Program-made: the position numbers and the translations under genes
The notes under the pieces: generated by a model
The model's database searches: none
Seen by the model: the letters and a program-made list of their open reading frames with translations, nothing else
Told to the model about the DNA's origin: nothing
Origin: Bacillus andreraoultii
GTDB taxonomy: Bacteria > Bacillota > Bacilli > Bacillales > Caldibacillaceae
Direction of reading: 5' to 3'
Length of the DNA: 60,820 nucleotides
NCBI RefSeq assembly: GCF_001244735.1
Contig: NZ_LN868937.1
Location: 2,411,153 to 2,471,972, forward strand
Shown here: positions 51,014-60,815 of the stretch, piece after piece
Layout of the letters: each line of letters begins with the position of its first letter
Numbering within the stretch: the first letter of the stretch is position 1

Positions 51014-51177
51014 TAAAGAAAATTCAAGGTTCGGACCTTAAAGCAACCAAAGAGACGAGAGTGCGCTAAGAAAAACTTTTTTTCGACTGCGATGCAAAGC
51101 TGCTAGAGCCTTCCTTTTTCGCTTATGCGTAAGGGAAAGTAAAAATTGGAAAATTTATACTTTCCTATTAGCTAAAA
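51014..51177. repeat. Dispersed structured element, copy 4 (long form)
   Basis: The best preserved 3' hairpin of the family: GGAAAGTA and TACTTTCC form an 8-pair stem, then five more pairs (AAATT/AATTT) close a GGAA (GNRA-type) tetraloop, followed by CTATTAGCTAAAA. The 5' half has AAAGCAACCAAAGAGACGAG and an insert containing GATGCAAAGCTGCTAGAGCC, which parallels copy 1. It lies between the zinc-ribbon gene and the convergent MFS gene and is followed at once by a terminator. Confidence 0.7.
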
Positions 51178-51179
51178 TA

Positions 51180-51208
51180 AATAAACCGGGGATTGTACCC
51201 GGTTTATT
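51180..51208. terminator. Bidirectional terminator after element copy 4
   Basis: AATAAACCGGG and CCCGGTTTATT form an 11-pair perfect stem. It serves the zinc-ribbon gene and, from the other side, the MFS gene. Confidence 0.85.
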
Positions 51209-51266
51209 CTATTCTATACTCATTATTCTTTTTCATAATCACTTTCAATTCCCTAACTATTTAAAC

Positions 51267-52634
51267 CTAACTTGATGTTTCATTTAGTTTTTTTCCGATT
51301 AACAGTCCTGAGACAAGTAATCCGAGAACAGCAAGACCAATTAAGATGACAAAAACAACATGTAAACTTGCCTCTAATTCAGCACCTTGTAGTTGATCAC
51401 TTAACCATAATCCAGAAATACTAATTCCAATTGTTTGCCCTAGATTTCTCATTAAATTAATTGATCCCATCGCAGCACCACGTAAGTTCCACTCTACCGC
51501 CGATTGAACAACTACGGTAAACAGTGTTGTTGAAAGTCCGAATCCAATTCCTAAAACACTTGTTATGACCATCATCCATGAAATCGTTGTATTTGTTTGA
51601 AAGAAAACAAGGCCAGCACAACCAACAAGAATAATGAAACCACCGAGCATAGCTATTTTCGTTATTGATGTTTTCCCAATGAGTCTTCCTGTTAATGTTG
51701 CACCAAAAATCCAAGTGATTGACATAGGTAACATGGCAATTCCTGATAACGTCGCGTTTAGATTACTAACCCCTTGCACCCAAAGAGGAATATAAAAAGT
51801 AACTGCTACTAAAATAAATCCAATTAAAAACGAAACGATATTTGATACAGTAATAAATCGATTTCTGAATAAACTTAATGGAAGCATTGGCTCTTCTCCC
51901 TTTGCCTCAATCCATAGGAAAAAGCAAAAGAAAATAATCGTAATAAGAACGAGTACAAATAAATGCCAAGTTTGTTTTTGTTCTTTCAAAATGTTTAATG
52001 CAAATAAAAATGAAGTCATACTTATTGAAAAGGTAACGATACCTGCATAATCAACAATTTGTTTTTTCTTCGTTACTTGTTCTTGCAGCGCCTGTTGTAA
52101 AAGAATTAATGAAATAATACCAAACGGCAAGTTCATGAAGAAAATCCAATGCCAAGTTATAGTATCTACTATAAAGCCACCGACAAGTGGTCCGACTACC
52201 CCTGCTATTCCCCAAACACTGCTTATCCAACCTTGAATTTTCGCCCTCTGTTCAAATGAAAAAACATCTCCAATGATTGTCATCGGAATTGTTGCTAGTG
52301 CTCCTGCTCCAATACCTTGAATAAGTCGAAAAATGATGAGTTGTTCCATCGTTTGCGATAACCCGGATAATGTTGAACCAATTAAAAAAATGATTACCCC
52401 TAAATGGAACATTAATTTTCTACCATATAAATCAGCTAATTTTCCAAATACCGGTGTACTTATAACAGTAGCTAATAAATAAACAGAAATGACCCAAGTA
52501 TAAAGTTGACTACCACCTAAATCTTCAACAATCTTCGGCATGGCTGTACTTACAATTGTCCCCTCAATTGCTGTTAAAAAGGTTGCAATGAGTAAAGATA
52601 GAACGACATGATTTTGATTTGATTCTTTCTGCAT
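51267..52634 (-). CDS. DHA2-family MFS drug exporter (EmrB/QacA type)
   Basis: A 455-residue major facilitator with about 14 membrane segments. Conserved motifs are 'LTAIEGTIVSTAMPKIVEDL' in the first helix (DHA2 type D1 motif), motif A 'GKLADLYGRKLMFHLG' and motif C 'GWISSVWGIAGVVGPLVGGF'. Such proteins export drugs or other amphipathic molecules with protons. The substrate is not predictable. The ATG at 52634 is preceded by AGGAG. It is monocistronic; no regulator gene is adjacent, and an ISL3 element lies about 220 bases upstream. Confidence 0.9.
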   Translation of the reverse strand: MQKESNQNHVVLSLLIATFLTAIEGTIVSTAMPKIVEDLGGSQLYTWVISVYLLATVISTPVFGKLADLYGRKLMFHLGVIIFLIGSTLSGLSQTMEQLIIFRLIQGIGAGALATIPMTIIGDVFSFEQRAKIQGWISSVWGIAGVVGPLVGGFIVDTITWHWIFFMNLPFGIISLILLQQALQEQVTKKKQIVDYAGIVTFSISMTSFLFALNILKEQKQTWHLFVLVLITIIFFCFFLWIEAKGEEPMLPLSLFRNRFITVSNIVSFLIGFILVAVTFYIPLWVQGVSNLNATLSGIAMLPMSITWIFGATLTGRLIGKTSITKIAMLGGFIILVGCAGLVFFQTNTTISWMMVITSVLGIGFGLSTTLFTVVVQSAVEWNLRGAAMGSINLMRNLGQTIGISISGLWLSDQLQGAELEASLHVVFVILIGLAVLGLLVSGLLIGKKLNETSS

Positions 52635-52847
52635 TGTATAACTCCTTATTTCAGTTTACTTTTATACATATAGCGAATAACTGAAGATATTGACTTCATC
52701 CAGGTCTTTTGTTCATGGTGTAGTTATCCTTAGATTTTTTTACCGTAGATTTATCTAGGAGTAAACTTAATATTCTTCTGGTCTTTGTTAAACATTGATG
52801 TAATGCAACCATTTCCCTAACCATTGACCCGCATTAAAAATAGCTCT

Positions 52848-52855
52848 CTTTTTAA
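52848..52855. repeat. Left target-site duplication of the ISL3 element
   Basis: CTTTTTAA here is identical to 54239-54246 on the other side of the element. Eight bases is the usual duplication length for ISL3. Confidence 0.92.
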
Positions 52856-54238
52856 GGTTCTCCGTCAAATGTTGGGGTGGTAAAGAAATCAGGCCACCCC
52901 TATCCTATATGTAGACCCATTCCTTTATACTGATGTCTCAATAAGATTCTTGCTCGAAATCTCTTGAAGTTTTTATATCCATAGCCGTTTCGCTTGATGA
53001 CTTTTGTCGTATTATTGATTCCTTCCAAAAAGCCATTGGAATGACCATACACAAAGCTATTCAGGATTTCTACTTGCCAATTTCGAAACGTTTCTATCGC
53101 TTGTTTCATCTCTGGAATTCCTGATTCCTCTACTACTTGATAAAATGCTTCCAGCTCTTTTTTTACCTCTTTGATCTTTTCTTGACCGATCTCTTTCGCT
53201 CGGTTAAACCATACTTGATAACGTTCTTTTAGTTCATAGGCTTTTTTTAGCTCTTCCGACATATTCAAATAGCGTTCTAAATGCCACTGATCGTCTTCAG
53301 TTAAAGTGTTTTGAGGTTTATAAAAAATGTACCTTTTTCTTTTGCACTTTTTGCGGTCATAGTCGTGAAACTGCTGCTGAATACGCCTGCGAACTCGATC
53401 AATCCCCCAATAAATATAACGACAAAAATGAAAACGATCCGCCACGATCACTGGGTTCCCTAGGGCCGAACGAACGGCTGCCTTAAAAGAAGGACTCATA
53501 TCCATAATCACCACTTGAACGTGGTGACCATGCCTTTGAAGGTAGTCTTTTATCGTCTTTTTATTTCGGTTCGGTAGGATGTCTAGGGGTTGCTTTGTGA
53601 TCCCATCGGCGATGATGAGTTGATACTTTCCTTCCCTTGTATCTCCTTTATATTCATCAATCGCAATCACTCGAGGTAGTGACTCTACTTGCTTGACTTC
53701 CGTTTGAGCGATTTGATCAAATCGCCTCATAATGGTCGTGGATGAGGTACCGTAAACATCCCCTACTTCCTTAAATGTCTTTCCCTTAATAGCGCATACG
53801 GACACGGCCTGATTCCATTCAATCGATGTTCGTTGATATCGTTTGACAAACGTATTCTTTTCGGAAAAGCGTTTTCCGCAAGCACAGGCATATCGACGAC
53901 GTTTATACCAAATATACGTCATCCGTTCAAACCATTTTAAATGTTGAACTTTTTGCCATCGATAATCATGAACTTTGTTGGTGAGCTGACCACAGTCAGG
54001 ACAAGGGTGTGGCTTTCGCTCCATTTCCACATAGAGGAGGATTTCCCCTTTACGCTCCTCCATTTTTATCACCTGACAGTCTTTTAATCCTGGGATATTC
54101 ATGATAGAATTCATAGTACACGCAACTCCATTCTTTTTACTTGTTTCTGGACAATTCAAGTATAAAAGAATGACGGGGTTGCGTGTCTTTTTTTTTTGAC
54201 CAAAATTGTATGAAAACCCCAACATTTATTATAGAGCC
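52856..54238 (-). mobile_element. ISL3-family insertion sequence with exact 8-bp target duplication
   Basis: The element is 1383 bp. The left end begins GGTTCTCCGTCAAATGTTGG and the right end, read inwards, GGCTCTATAATAAATGTTGG; the AAATGTTGGGGT core is identical in both. CTTTTTAA flanks both ends exactly. The intact gene and perfect duplication point to a recent insertion. It lies in the intergenic space between the MFS gene and the LysM endopeptidase gene and breaks no recognisable gene. Confidence 0.95.
52900..54114 (-). CDS. ISL3-family transposase
   Basis: A 404-residue transposase. An N-terminal zinc-binding zf-ISL3 domain has 'HPCPDCGQLTNKVHDYRWQK' and 'RYACACGKRF'. A helix-turn-helix ('TFKEVGDVYGTSSTTIMRRF') follows. 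The DDE_Tnp_ISL3 core has 'VIAIDEYKGDTREGKYQLII' (first Asp), 'IMDMSPSFKAAVRSALG' and 'VADRFHFCRYIYWGIDRVRR' (second Asp), and a C-terminal 'EGINNTTKVIKRNGYGYKNF' (Glu). The ATG at 54114 gives the usual family length; the longer frame reaches into the terminal repeat and is rejected. No frameshift is seen. Confidence 0.95.
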   Translation of the reverse strand: MNSIMNIPGLKDCQVIKMEERKGEILLYVEMERKPHPCPDCGQLTNKVHDYRWQKVQHLKWFERMTYIWYKRRRYACACGKRFSEKNTFVKRYQRTSIEWNQAVSVCAIKGKTFKEVGDVYGTSSTTIMRRFDQIAQTEVKQVESLPRVIAIDEYKGDTREGKYQLIIADGITKQPLDILPNRNKKTIKDYLQRHGHHVQVVIMDMSPSFKAAVRSALGNPVIVADRFHFCRYIYWGIDRVRRRIQQQFHDYDRKKCKRKRYIFYKPQNTLTEDDQWHLERYLNMSEELKKAYELKERYQVWFNRAKEIGQEKIKEVKKELEAFYQVVEESGIPEMKQAIETFRNWQVEILNSFVYGHSNGFLEGINNTTKVIKRNGYGYKNFKRFRARILLRHQYKGMGLHIG

Positions 54239-54246
54239 CTTTTTAA
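54239..54246. repeat. Right target-site duplication of the ISL3 element
   Basis: CTTTTTAA, identical to the copy at 52848-52855. Confidence 0.92.
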
Positions 54247-54280
54247 ATATAACCATGATGCGACAAATCTATGACCAAAT

Positions 54281-54306
54281 AAAAACCCCAGTTAAAGTAA
54301 CTGGAG
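54281..54306 (-). terminator. Terminator of the LysM endopeptidase gene
   Basis: On the minus strand CCAGTTA pairs with TAACTGG around a 3-base loop and is followed by GGTTTTTAT. It lies 12 bases after the stop. Confidence 0.8.
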
Positions 54307-54317
54307 TCGGATCGTTG

Positions 54318-55646
54318 TTAATAAAAACGTTTGAAACTATCGAAGTGTTTTTTCCAATAAGAATTGTCTAAACTAACAATCGTAACACCTTTGTTCCCTG
54401 CATTTATAAACGAATTATTTCCAACATAAATACCTACATGAGAAATACCTTTTTTATACGTATTAGCAAAAAATACTAAATCACCTAATTGAGGCTTCGA
54501 TACGTAATAGGATCGATCGTAATAACCTTCACTTGAATATCGCTTAATGTCCATGCCAGCTTGTTTATATACATAATAGATAAATCCACTACAGTCAAAA
54601 CCTTTTGGAGACGCCCCACCCCATACATATGGAATCCCTGATAGGCTTTTCGCTACACTAAGTAATTTATTAACATTGTAACTTCCATTCGATGTTGGTG
54701 ATAGAGAGCTAGTATTTTTAGCAGAACTCGTTCCACCGGCAGTATTATTAGCTTGAATATTTAATTTTTGGCCGACATAAATTAAGTTAGAACTTAACTT
54801 ATTCCAATTTCTTAGATCGGTAACACTGACACCAAATTGCTTTCCAATTTTTGAGAGTGTATCACCAGCTTTTACTGTATATACAGTATTTGTGCTATTA
54901 GTTGTGGATTGTGTAGAACTTTCATTACTACTCGTGTTCCTTTTGTCTTGTTCCTTTTTAGAATCGTTTGGAACCGTGACGCCATTTAATTTTAATTGAT
55001 GACCTGCGTAGATTAATGTTGTATCTAAATTATTCCATTTCATTAAATCTTTAATGGATACTTTAAACTTAAAGGCAATTCCACTTAATGTATCCCCGCT
55101 TTTAATCGTATAAGTAGAAGTTGAACTTCCTTCCGATGTTGATGAATTTGTTTGGGATGGATTTTTACTGTTGGTATTTTGTGTTTCTGTATTCTTTTCT
55201 GTAGTCGTTGTTGCTCCACTACTATGAATCACCAACACATTTCCAGGAAATATTAGTGAACTTGATAAGTTATTCCATTTCATTAAATTACTTAATGATA
55301 CTTTATGTTTTACTGCAATCCCACTAAGTGTATCACCTTTTTGAACTATGTAATTAGTAGTAGACGTGGATTTTGTATCGATATTTTGCTTTGTTGAACT
55401 TGATGTTGCAATATTTTTGCTTGTCCCACTTGTTTCTAGTACTTGATTAGGATAAATGATATCTGAACTTAATCCATTAATCGCTTTTAATTGTGAAATA
55501 TTCGTATTATATTTTTTAGCAATCGCCCATAATGTATCGCCCGGCTGCACTTTATGGGATGCTGCTTCAGTCTCATTCGCCATAAATAGAGCCGATGCAA
55601 TGGCAGCACTGGCCGTCACTGTAACTAGAGCCTTTTTACTACTCAC
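54318..55646 (-). CDS. LysM-NlpC/P60 peptidoglycan endopeptidase (LytE/CwlS type)
   Basis: A secreted cell-wall hydrolase of 442 residues. The signal peptide (about 1-29) ends 'ANETEAA'. Four LysM domains follow at about 30-75, 97-141, 175-219 and 257-301, recognised by 'VQPGDTLWAIAKKYN', 'VQKGDTLSGIAVKHK', 'IKSGDTLSGIAFKFK' and 'VKAGDTLSKIGKQFG', with Ser/Thr/Asn-rich linkers between them. The C-terminal NlpC/P60 domain at about 325-442 has the catalytic Cys in 'GFDCSGFIYYV' and His in 'ISHVGIYVG'. It cuts D-Glu-DAP-type bonds during growth or separation. The start is a GTG after GGGGAGG. The LysM count matches CwlS, but the symbol is left open. Confidence 0.93.
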   Translation of the reverse strand: MSSKKALVTVTASAAIASALFMANETEAASHKVQPGDTLWAIAKKYNTNISQLKAINGLSSDIIYPNQVLETSGTSKNIATSSSTKQNIDTKSTSTTNYIVQKGDTLSGIAVKHKVSLSNLMKWNNLSSSLIFPGNVLVIHSSGATTTTEKNTETQNTNSKNPSQTNSSTSEGSSTSTYTIKSGDTLSGIAFKFKVSIKDLMKWNNLDTTLIYAGHQLKLNGVTVPNDSKKEQDKRNTSSNESSTQSTTNSTNTVYTVKAGDTLSKIGKQFGVSVTDLRNWNKLSSNLIYVGQKLNIQANNTAGGTSSAKNTSSLSPTSNGSYNVNKLLSVAKSLSGIPYVWGGASPKGFDCSGFIYYVYKQAGMDIKRYSSEGYYDRSYYVSKPQLGDLVFFANTYKKGISHVGIYVGNNSFINAGNKGVTIVSLDNSYWKKHFDSFKRFY

Positions 55647-55903
55647 TTAATCCTCCCCTTTTTCCATATACAGACAATTTTCTATTAAATTTACAATCAT
55701 TATATCTATTTTTGTAGAAAATTGATAGATAGAAAGGACTTTTGTAATCTATTTGTAATAGTAACTAGTATTAATTGCCTATCCTTGACCGTTTGAAATA
55801 TCAGACTTTTTGTTTAATCATTCCACATTCCTGTTTTAATTTTTAAAGTTTTATAGTAAATTTAGAGTAGTACTTACAAAAAACTATTAAGGGGGCTTAT
55901 TAA

Positions 55904-56518
55904 TTGGAAACATTATTAACTCAAATAGGAGAATTACCAACAACTTGTATTTCAGATGCAATGGATGGGATGAATAACCTTGACTCTTCTATTAAACCAC
56001 TCCAAGAGTCATATAAAGTAGTGGGACCTGCGTTTACAGTGAAAGTTCCAGCAGGGGACAATTCATTAGTTTTAAAAGCAATTAAGGAAGCTAAACCTGG
56101 TGATGTTCTCGTTATTGATGCAAAAGGCGAAACTTATCGTGCGATTGCCGGGGATTTTGTTATTGGCTTAGCAAAAAAAGTCGGTATAGCAGGTATTGTC
56201 ATCGATGGTGTCATTCGCGATTTACTTGGTGTACGGGCTTTAGACTTTCCTGTGTTTTGCAAAGGGTCTACAGTTGCTGCTAGTCATAAAAGAGGAGCTG
56301 GCGAAATAAATATTCCTATTTCCTGTGGAGGAGTGTCCATTTCACCTCAAGATATTATTGTTGGCGATGCAGATGGTGTTGTCTCTATACCAAAAGAGTC
56401 AGCGAAACTCATTTTAGATAAAGGATTGAATAAGTTAAAGAAAGATGAAGAACGGGAAGCAAAAGCATTAAAAAGTGAAGATTCCGCACGTGAATATTTA
56501 GCAAATTTATTTAAGTAA
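55904..56518 (+). CDS. RraA-like / HMG aldolase family protein
   Basis: A 204-residue RraA-superfamily protein. The core 'AIAGDFVIGLAKKVGIAGIV' with the Gly-rich 'IDGVIRDLLGVRAL' carries the Arg and Asp (RD) that bind the metal and substrate in HMG/CHA aldolases. Later 'GDADGVVSIPKES' is also typical. Members are 4-hydroxy-4-methyl-2-oxoglutarate aldolases, oxaloacetate decarboxylases or RNase E inhibitors; older annotations call them dimethylmenaquinone methyltransferase, which is misleading. The TTG start at 55904 follows AAGGGGG by about 8 bases. It stands alone between wall-related genes; the substrate is open. Confidence 0.88.
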   Translation: METLLTQIGELPTTCISDAMDGMNNLDSSIKPLQESYKVVGPAFTVKVPAGDNSLVLKAIKEAKPGDVLVIDAKGETYRAIAGDFVIGLAKKVGIAGIVIDGVIRDLLGVRALDFPVFCKGSTVAASHKRGAGEINIPISCGGVSISPQDIIVGDADGVVSIPKESAKLILDKGLNKLKKDEEREAKALKSEDSAREYLANLFK

Positions 56519-56536
56519 TTGTTTTTTTAATCAAGA

Positions 56537-56563
56537 TGGCGAGCAGCTACTAATCTGCCCGCC
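56537..56563. terminator. Shared terminator between the RraA-like gene and pbpA
   Basis: TGGCGaGCAG and CTGCcCGCCA form a strong GC-rich stem between convergent genes. Confidence 0.75.
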
Positions 56564-56576
56564 AATTCCCTCTTTA

Positions 56577-58583
56577 TTATTTTTCAAAGTACGCTTGAAA
56601 AACACGTTGACTAATTCGTATAGCTGCTCGATGTGGTTGTTTGACACCATTACGATAAGCGTTTGGTACAATGACCGCTATCGCAATTTCTGGATCGTCA
56701 AACGGAGCATAGCCTGCAAATGACTGATTCCACGTCTTGATACCATTTTTCATCGATTCCGATGTACCCGTTTTTCCTGCTACATTGTAAGGCTCCCCAC
56801 GAAAAATACTTGCTGCTGTCCCTTGATTTCCATGAGTAACAAGCCAAAAACCTTGTTGTACACGATGGATCATTTCCTCAGTCATATCGAGTTTATTCAG
56901 AACAACAGGATCAATTGTTTCAACAAGTTTGCCGAGACCATCTTCCCTTTTATTTGATTTTTCACGAATTTCTCGAACAAGCTGTGGTTTCATTCGGTAG
57001 CCCCCATTTGCAATTGTCGACATATATTGTGCAATTTGCATCGGTGTATATGTGTCTAGTTGACCAATTGCGATTTGGAAATAAGCACCTTGATTTGTTC
57101 CTTTTAGTCCTGCTACTTCATTTGGAAAACCGATACCAGTTGGCACACCTAAACCTAATTGGTTAAAATAATATCGTATCGTCTCTATTTTTTCAGGATC
57201 ATAAATTAATGGACCATCCGGTATATATTTACCTCCCATCATTTTAATAGCTGTTTTCCACATATAAACGTTGGAAGATCGTTCTAAAGCCGTTAAATCA
57301 TTAATTTGGTTCATCACAGTATGGGAAGAAAATGTCCCTGACCCTCTAATTCGCATAACTTCATCCAGTTCCATCTCTCCAATATCTCGAACTCCGGTAG
57401 CATATCCAGCAAGTAGTGTAGCACCTTTTACAACTGAACCTTGCTCAAACGCAAAAGTAAACGTTCCAGGAGTATAGTCACTAAATTTTCCCGTTTCACG
57501 ATTATAGACTTTACCAGACATGGCGTGAATATAACCTGTTTTTGGCTCCATAGCAACAACAAACGCAGTATCTAACGTATCTGTGTAAGGCTGTCTTATC
57601 GCGTTTATTAGTTCTTCCTCGATTATTTTTTCAACTTTTTCTTGGAAATTGAAGTCAACCGAAAGAATTAAATCCATTCCACTTTTTCCTTCAAACACTT
57701 CCTCTGAACCTACTACTTTACCGTGACGATCAGTAATCATTTTTACTTTCTTCTTTTGGCCTTGTAATATATCATCAAAAAGTTCTTCTATATAACTTTT
57801 ACCTACCCGATCATTCCGTTGAAAACCTTTCGCAGTAAATTCGTCTAATTTCTCAGCGGGGAGTCCCTCATCTGTACTAGTTACCCCTCCTAACATATTC
57901 CAAAACGTATCGTTATAGGCTCGTTCCCTTTTCCAGTCCATTGTAACTTCTATACCTGGTAAATCTGATAAGTTTTCACTTACTTTTGCGTACTCTTGAT
58001 CTGTGACGTTTTCATTTTTTATTATAGTTGGCGTAAAAGCTATAGCCGTTGAGAGTTTTCGATAAATTGCTGCCATATTTTTATCTATTTTTTGTAAATC
58101 GTTGTCTTTAATTCTTTTTAATTTTAATTCATATAAATCCTCATCATTTAACTTTTTCTCCATATATAATTTTAACTCTTTCTTTTTAATTAATTCTTCT
58201 CCATTGCTATGTTCCAGTAACCATAAATCCTTTAAATCTCTACTTGTTACTTTTTTTACATCTTTCTCATTCATTTTAATTAGTCGAGCAAGCCTTTTCG
58301 CTAAATCAAGGAATTCTTCTGGCTGCGGATTCTTTTGTGCTGTATATGTAATCGCCTTTTCCGGAATATTATAGACGACTAAGTTGTAATTTGCGTCATA
58401 TATTTCCCCACGAGGTACTGGATAACTGACGATTGTTTCCTCTGTTTTTTTTACTTGGGCTGTGTACTCACTCCCTTTAATAATTTGAACGTAACCAAGT
58501 CTAACTATTAGACTAGCAAAAAAAAGGAATATGACGGTAAAAAGAATACTCAACCTTATTTTTTTTGACTTCTTATGATTCAA
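56577..58583 (-). CDS. pbpA: Class B penicillin-binding protein (PBP2/PbpA type)
   Basis: A membrane-anchored transpeptidase of about 668 residues for side-wall peptidoglycan synthesis. A basic tail and a single helix ('RLSILFTVIFLFFASLIVRL') are followed by the dimerisation domain starting 'VPRGEIYDANYNLVVYNIPE' and a transpeptidase domain. Its motifs are S-x-x-K in 'FEQGSVVKGATLLA', S-x-N in 'LERSSNVYMWKTA' and K-T-G in 'VAGKTGTSESM'. I prefer the TTG at 58583 because GGAGGAGG lies 8 bases upstream; the ATG at 58598 overlaps that site. It fits PbpA/PbpH of Bacillus; no shape-gene partner is adjacent. Confidence 0.9.
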   Translation of the reverse strand: MNHKKSKKIRLSILFTVIFLFFASLIVRLGYVQIIKGSEYTAQVKKTEETIVSYPVPRGEIYDANYNLVVYNIPEKAITYTAQKNPQPEEFLDLAKRLARLIKMNEKDVKKVTSRDLKDLWLLEHSNGEELIKKKELKLYMEKKLNDEDLYELKLKRIKDNDLQKIDKNMAAIYRKLSTAIAFTPTIIKNENVTDQEYAKVSENLSDLPGIEVTMDWKRERAYNDTFWNMLGGVTSTDEGLPAEKLDEFTAKGFQRNDRVGKSYIEELFDDILQGQKKKVKMITDRHGKVVGSEEVFEGKSGMDLILSVDFNFQEKVEKIIEEELINAIRQPYTDTLDTAFVVAMEPKTGYIHAMSGKVYNRETGKFSDYTPGTFTFAFEQGSVVKGATLLAGYATGVRDIGEMELDEVMRIRGSGTFSSHTVMNQINDLTALERSSNVYMWKTAIKMMGGKYIPDGPLIYDPEKIETIRYYFNQLGLGVPTGIGFPNEVAGLKGTNQGAYFQIAIGQLDTYTPMQIAQYMSTIANGGYRMKPQLVREIREKSNKREDGLGKLVETIDPVVLNKLDMTEEMIHRVQQGFWLVTHGNQGTAASIFRGEPYNVAGKTGTSESMKNGIKTWNQSFAGYAPFDDPEIAIAVIVPNAYRNGVKQPHRAAIRISQRVFQAYFEK

Positions 58584-58791
58584 TTCATCCTCCTCCATAA
58601 CAAACTATTATTATCTATTTCTATTTATATGCACGTTTTTTTAGTACACACATATTGATACATAGTTTTTAAGGTTGAAAAGTTTGTACAAATGAGGAGG
58701 TTCTAGTTTTTTAATAGGGTTACATGTAATTTGTGGTCGCTTTATCGATAAAATGGTTCTATAGGACTATTCCTCTCGATTTTACGTGTAA
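58584..58791. other. Intergenic region with degenerate repeat-like sequence
   Basis: There is no gene here. GTAATTTGTGGTCG at 58726 and GTAATTTGTCCTCG at 58788 are similar and may be a decayed further unit, spaced by 62 bases, of the array that follows. Confidence 0.45.
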
Positions 58792-58990
58792 TTTGTCCTC
58801 GAGAAGCTTCATCCAGGACATTTCACTCTGTTTTCTTGGTCGTTTTGTCCTTGAGAACCTTTGTCTAGGACATTTCAACCTGTTTTCTTGGTCGTTTTGC
58901 CCTTGAGAACCCTCATCTAGGACATTTCACCCCGATTTTGTGTTCGTTTTGTCCTTGAGAACTCTTCTATTGGAAAGTTCTCGCCCTTTT
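58792..58990. repeat. 52-bp tandem repeat array, four units
   Basis: The motif TTTTGTCCTTGAGAAC starts again and again with exact 52-base spacing (the G of GTCC is at 58795, 58847, 58899 and 58951). Each unit has TGTCCT and AGGACA arms about 15 bases apart (decayed in unit 4), then a pyrimidine-rich 'TTTCA-CCTGTTTTCTTGGTCG' segment. The array lies between pbpA and a truncated gene. A 1.5-unit copy lies at 4981. Confidence 0.85.
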
Positions 58991-59046
58991 TTATCCTAAA
59001 CAACCTTCTTATTGAAAACTCAAGAAAGATTCATATTTAACACCAA

Positions 59047-59073
59047 GAGCGAACAACTTAACATTGTCCGCTC
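59047..59073 (-). terminator. Hairpin after the Gly-rich protein gene
   Basis: GAGCGaACAA and TTGTcCGCTC form a stem with a 7-base loop downstream (minus strand) of the gene ending at 59109. No clear T run follows. Confidence 0.55.
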
Positions 59074-59108
59074 CTATTTCACATATTATATTTTCATCAA
59101 TCAATTGA

Positions 59109-59348
59109 TTACCAATAAGGATAAAATGGGTATCCATAGCCATATCCGTATCCATATGGCCCGATTAAGGCACTTCCTAATACACCACCTAGTACTCCAC
59201 CTAAAAATGGGGACCCAAAACCGTATCCAAAACCAAATGGTCTACCCCAAAACGGACGCCCCCAAAATGGCCTCCAAAAACCAAACGGTCTCCCAATAAT
59301 TCTTTCATCCTCCTCAAAAAATTGAACATTATTTAAATCTGGATGCAT
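59109..59348 (-). pseudogene. Gly/Phe/Tyr-rich small protein, probably cut at its 5' end by an IS3 element
   Basis: About 79 codons remain. The protein has an acidic head ('NVQFFEEDERIIGRPFGFW'), repeats of 'FWGRPF' and 'FGFGYGFG', then 'LGGVLGGVLGSALIGPYGYG' and an aromatic tail ('GYPFYPYW'). Proteins of this style in Bacillus are short surface or coat-associated proteins of unknown role. The frame runs upstream into the insertion sequence end, and the first own ATG at 59348 lacks a ribosome binding site. The insertion sequence end is only a few bases upstream. The promoter and start region have probably been lost. Confidence 0.6.
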
Positions 59349-59356
59349 ACCTAAAA

Positions 59357-60815
<1,459 letters not shown>

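Noticed and set aside
51014-51177. c-di-GMP-I or SAM-I riboswitch in the dispersed element
   Set aside because: Only short pieces (GCAAAGC, GGCAACC) match. The remaining conserved blocks of either class are absent, and two copies lie downstream of genes instead of in leaders.
58792-58990. CRISPR array
   Set aside because: The 52-base spacing has no repeat-spacer division: the whole unit is similar between copies, there are only four units and no cas genes are nearby.
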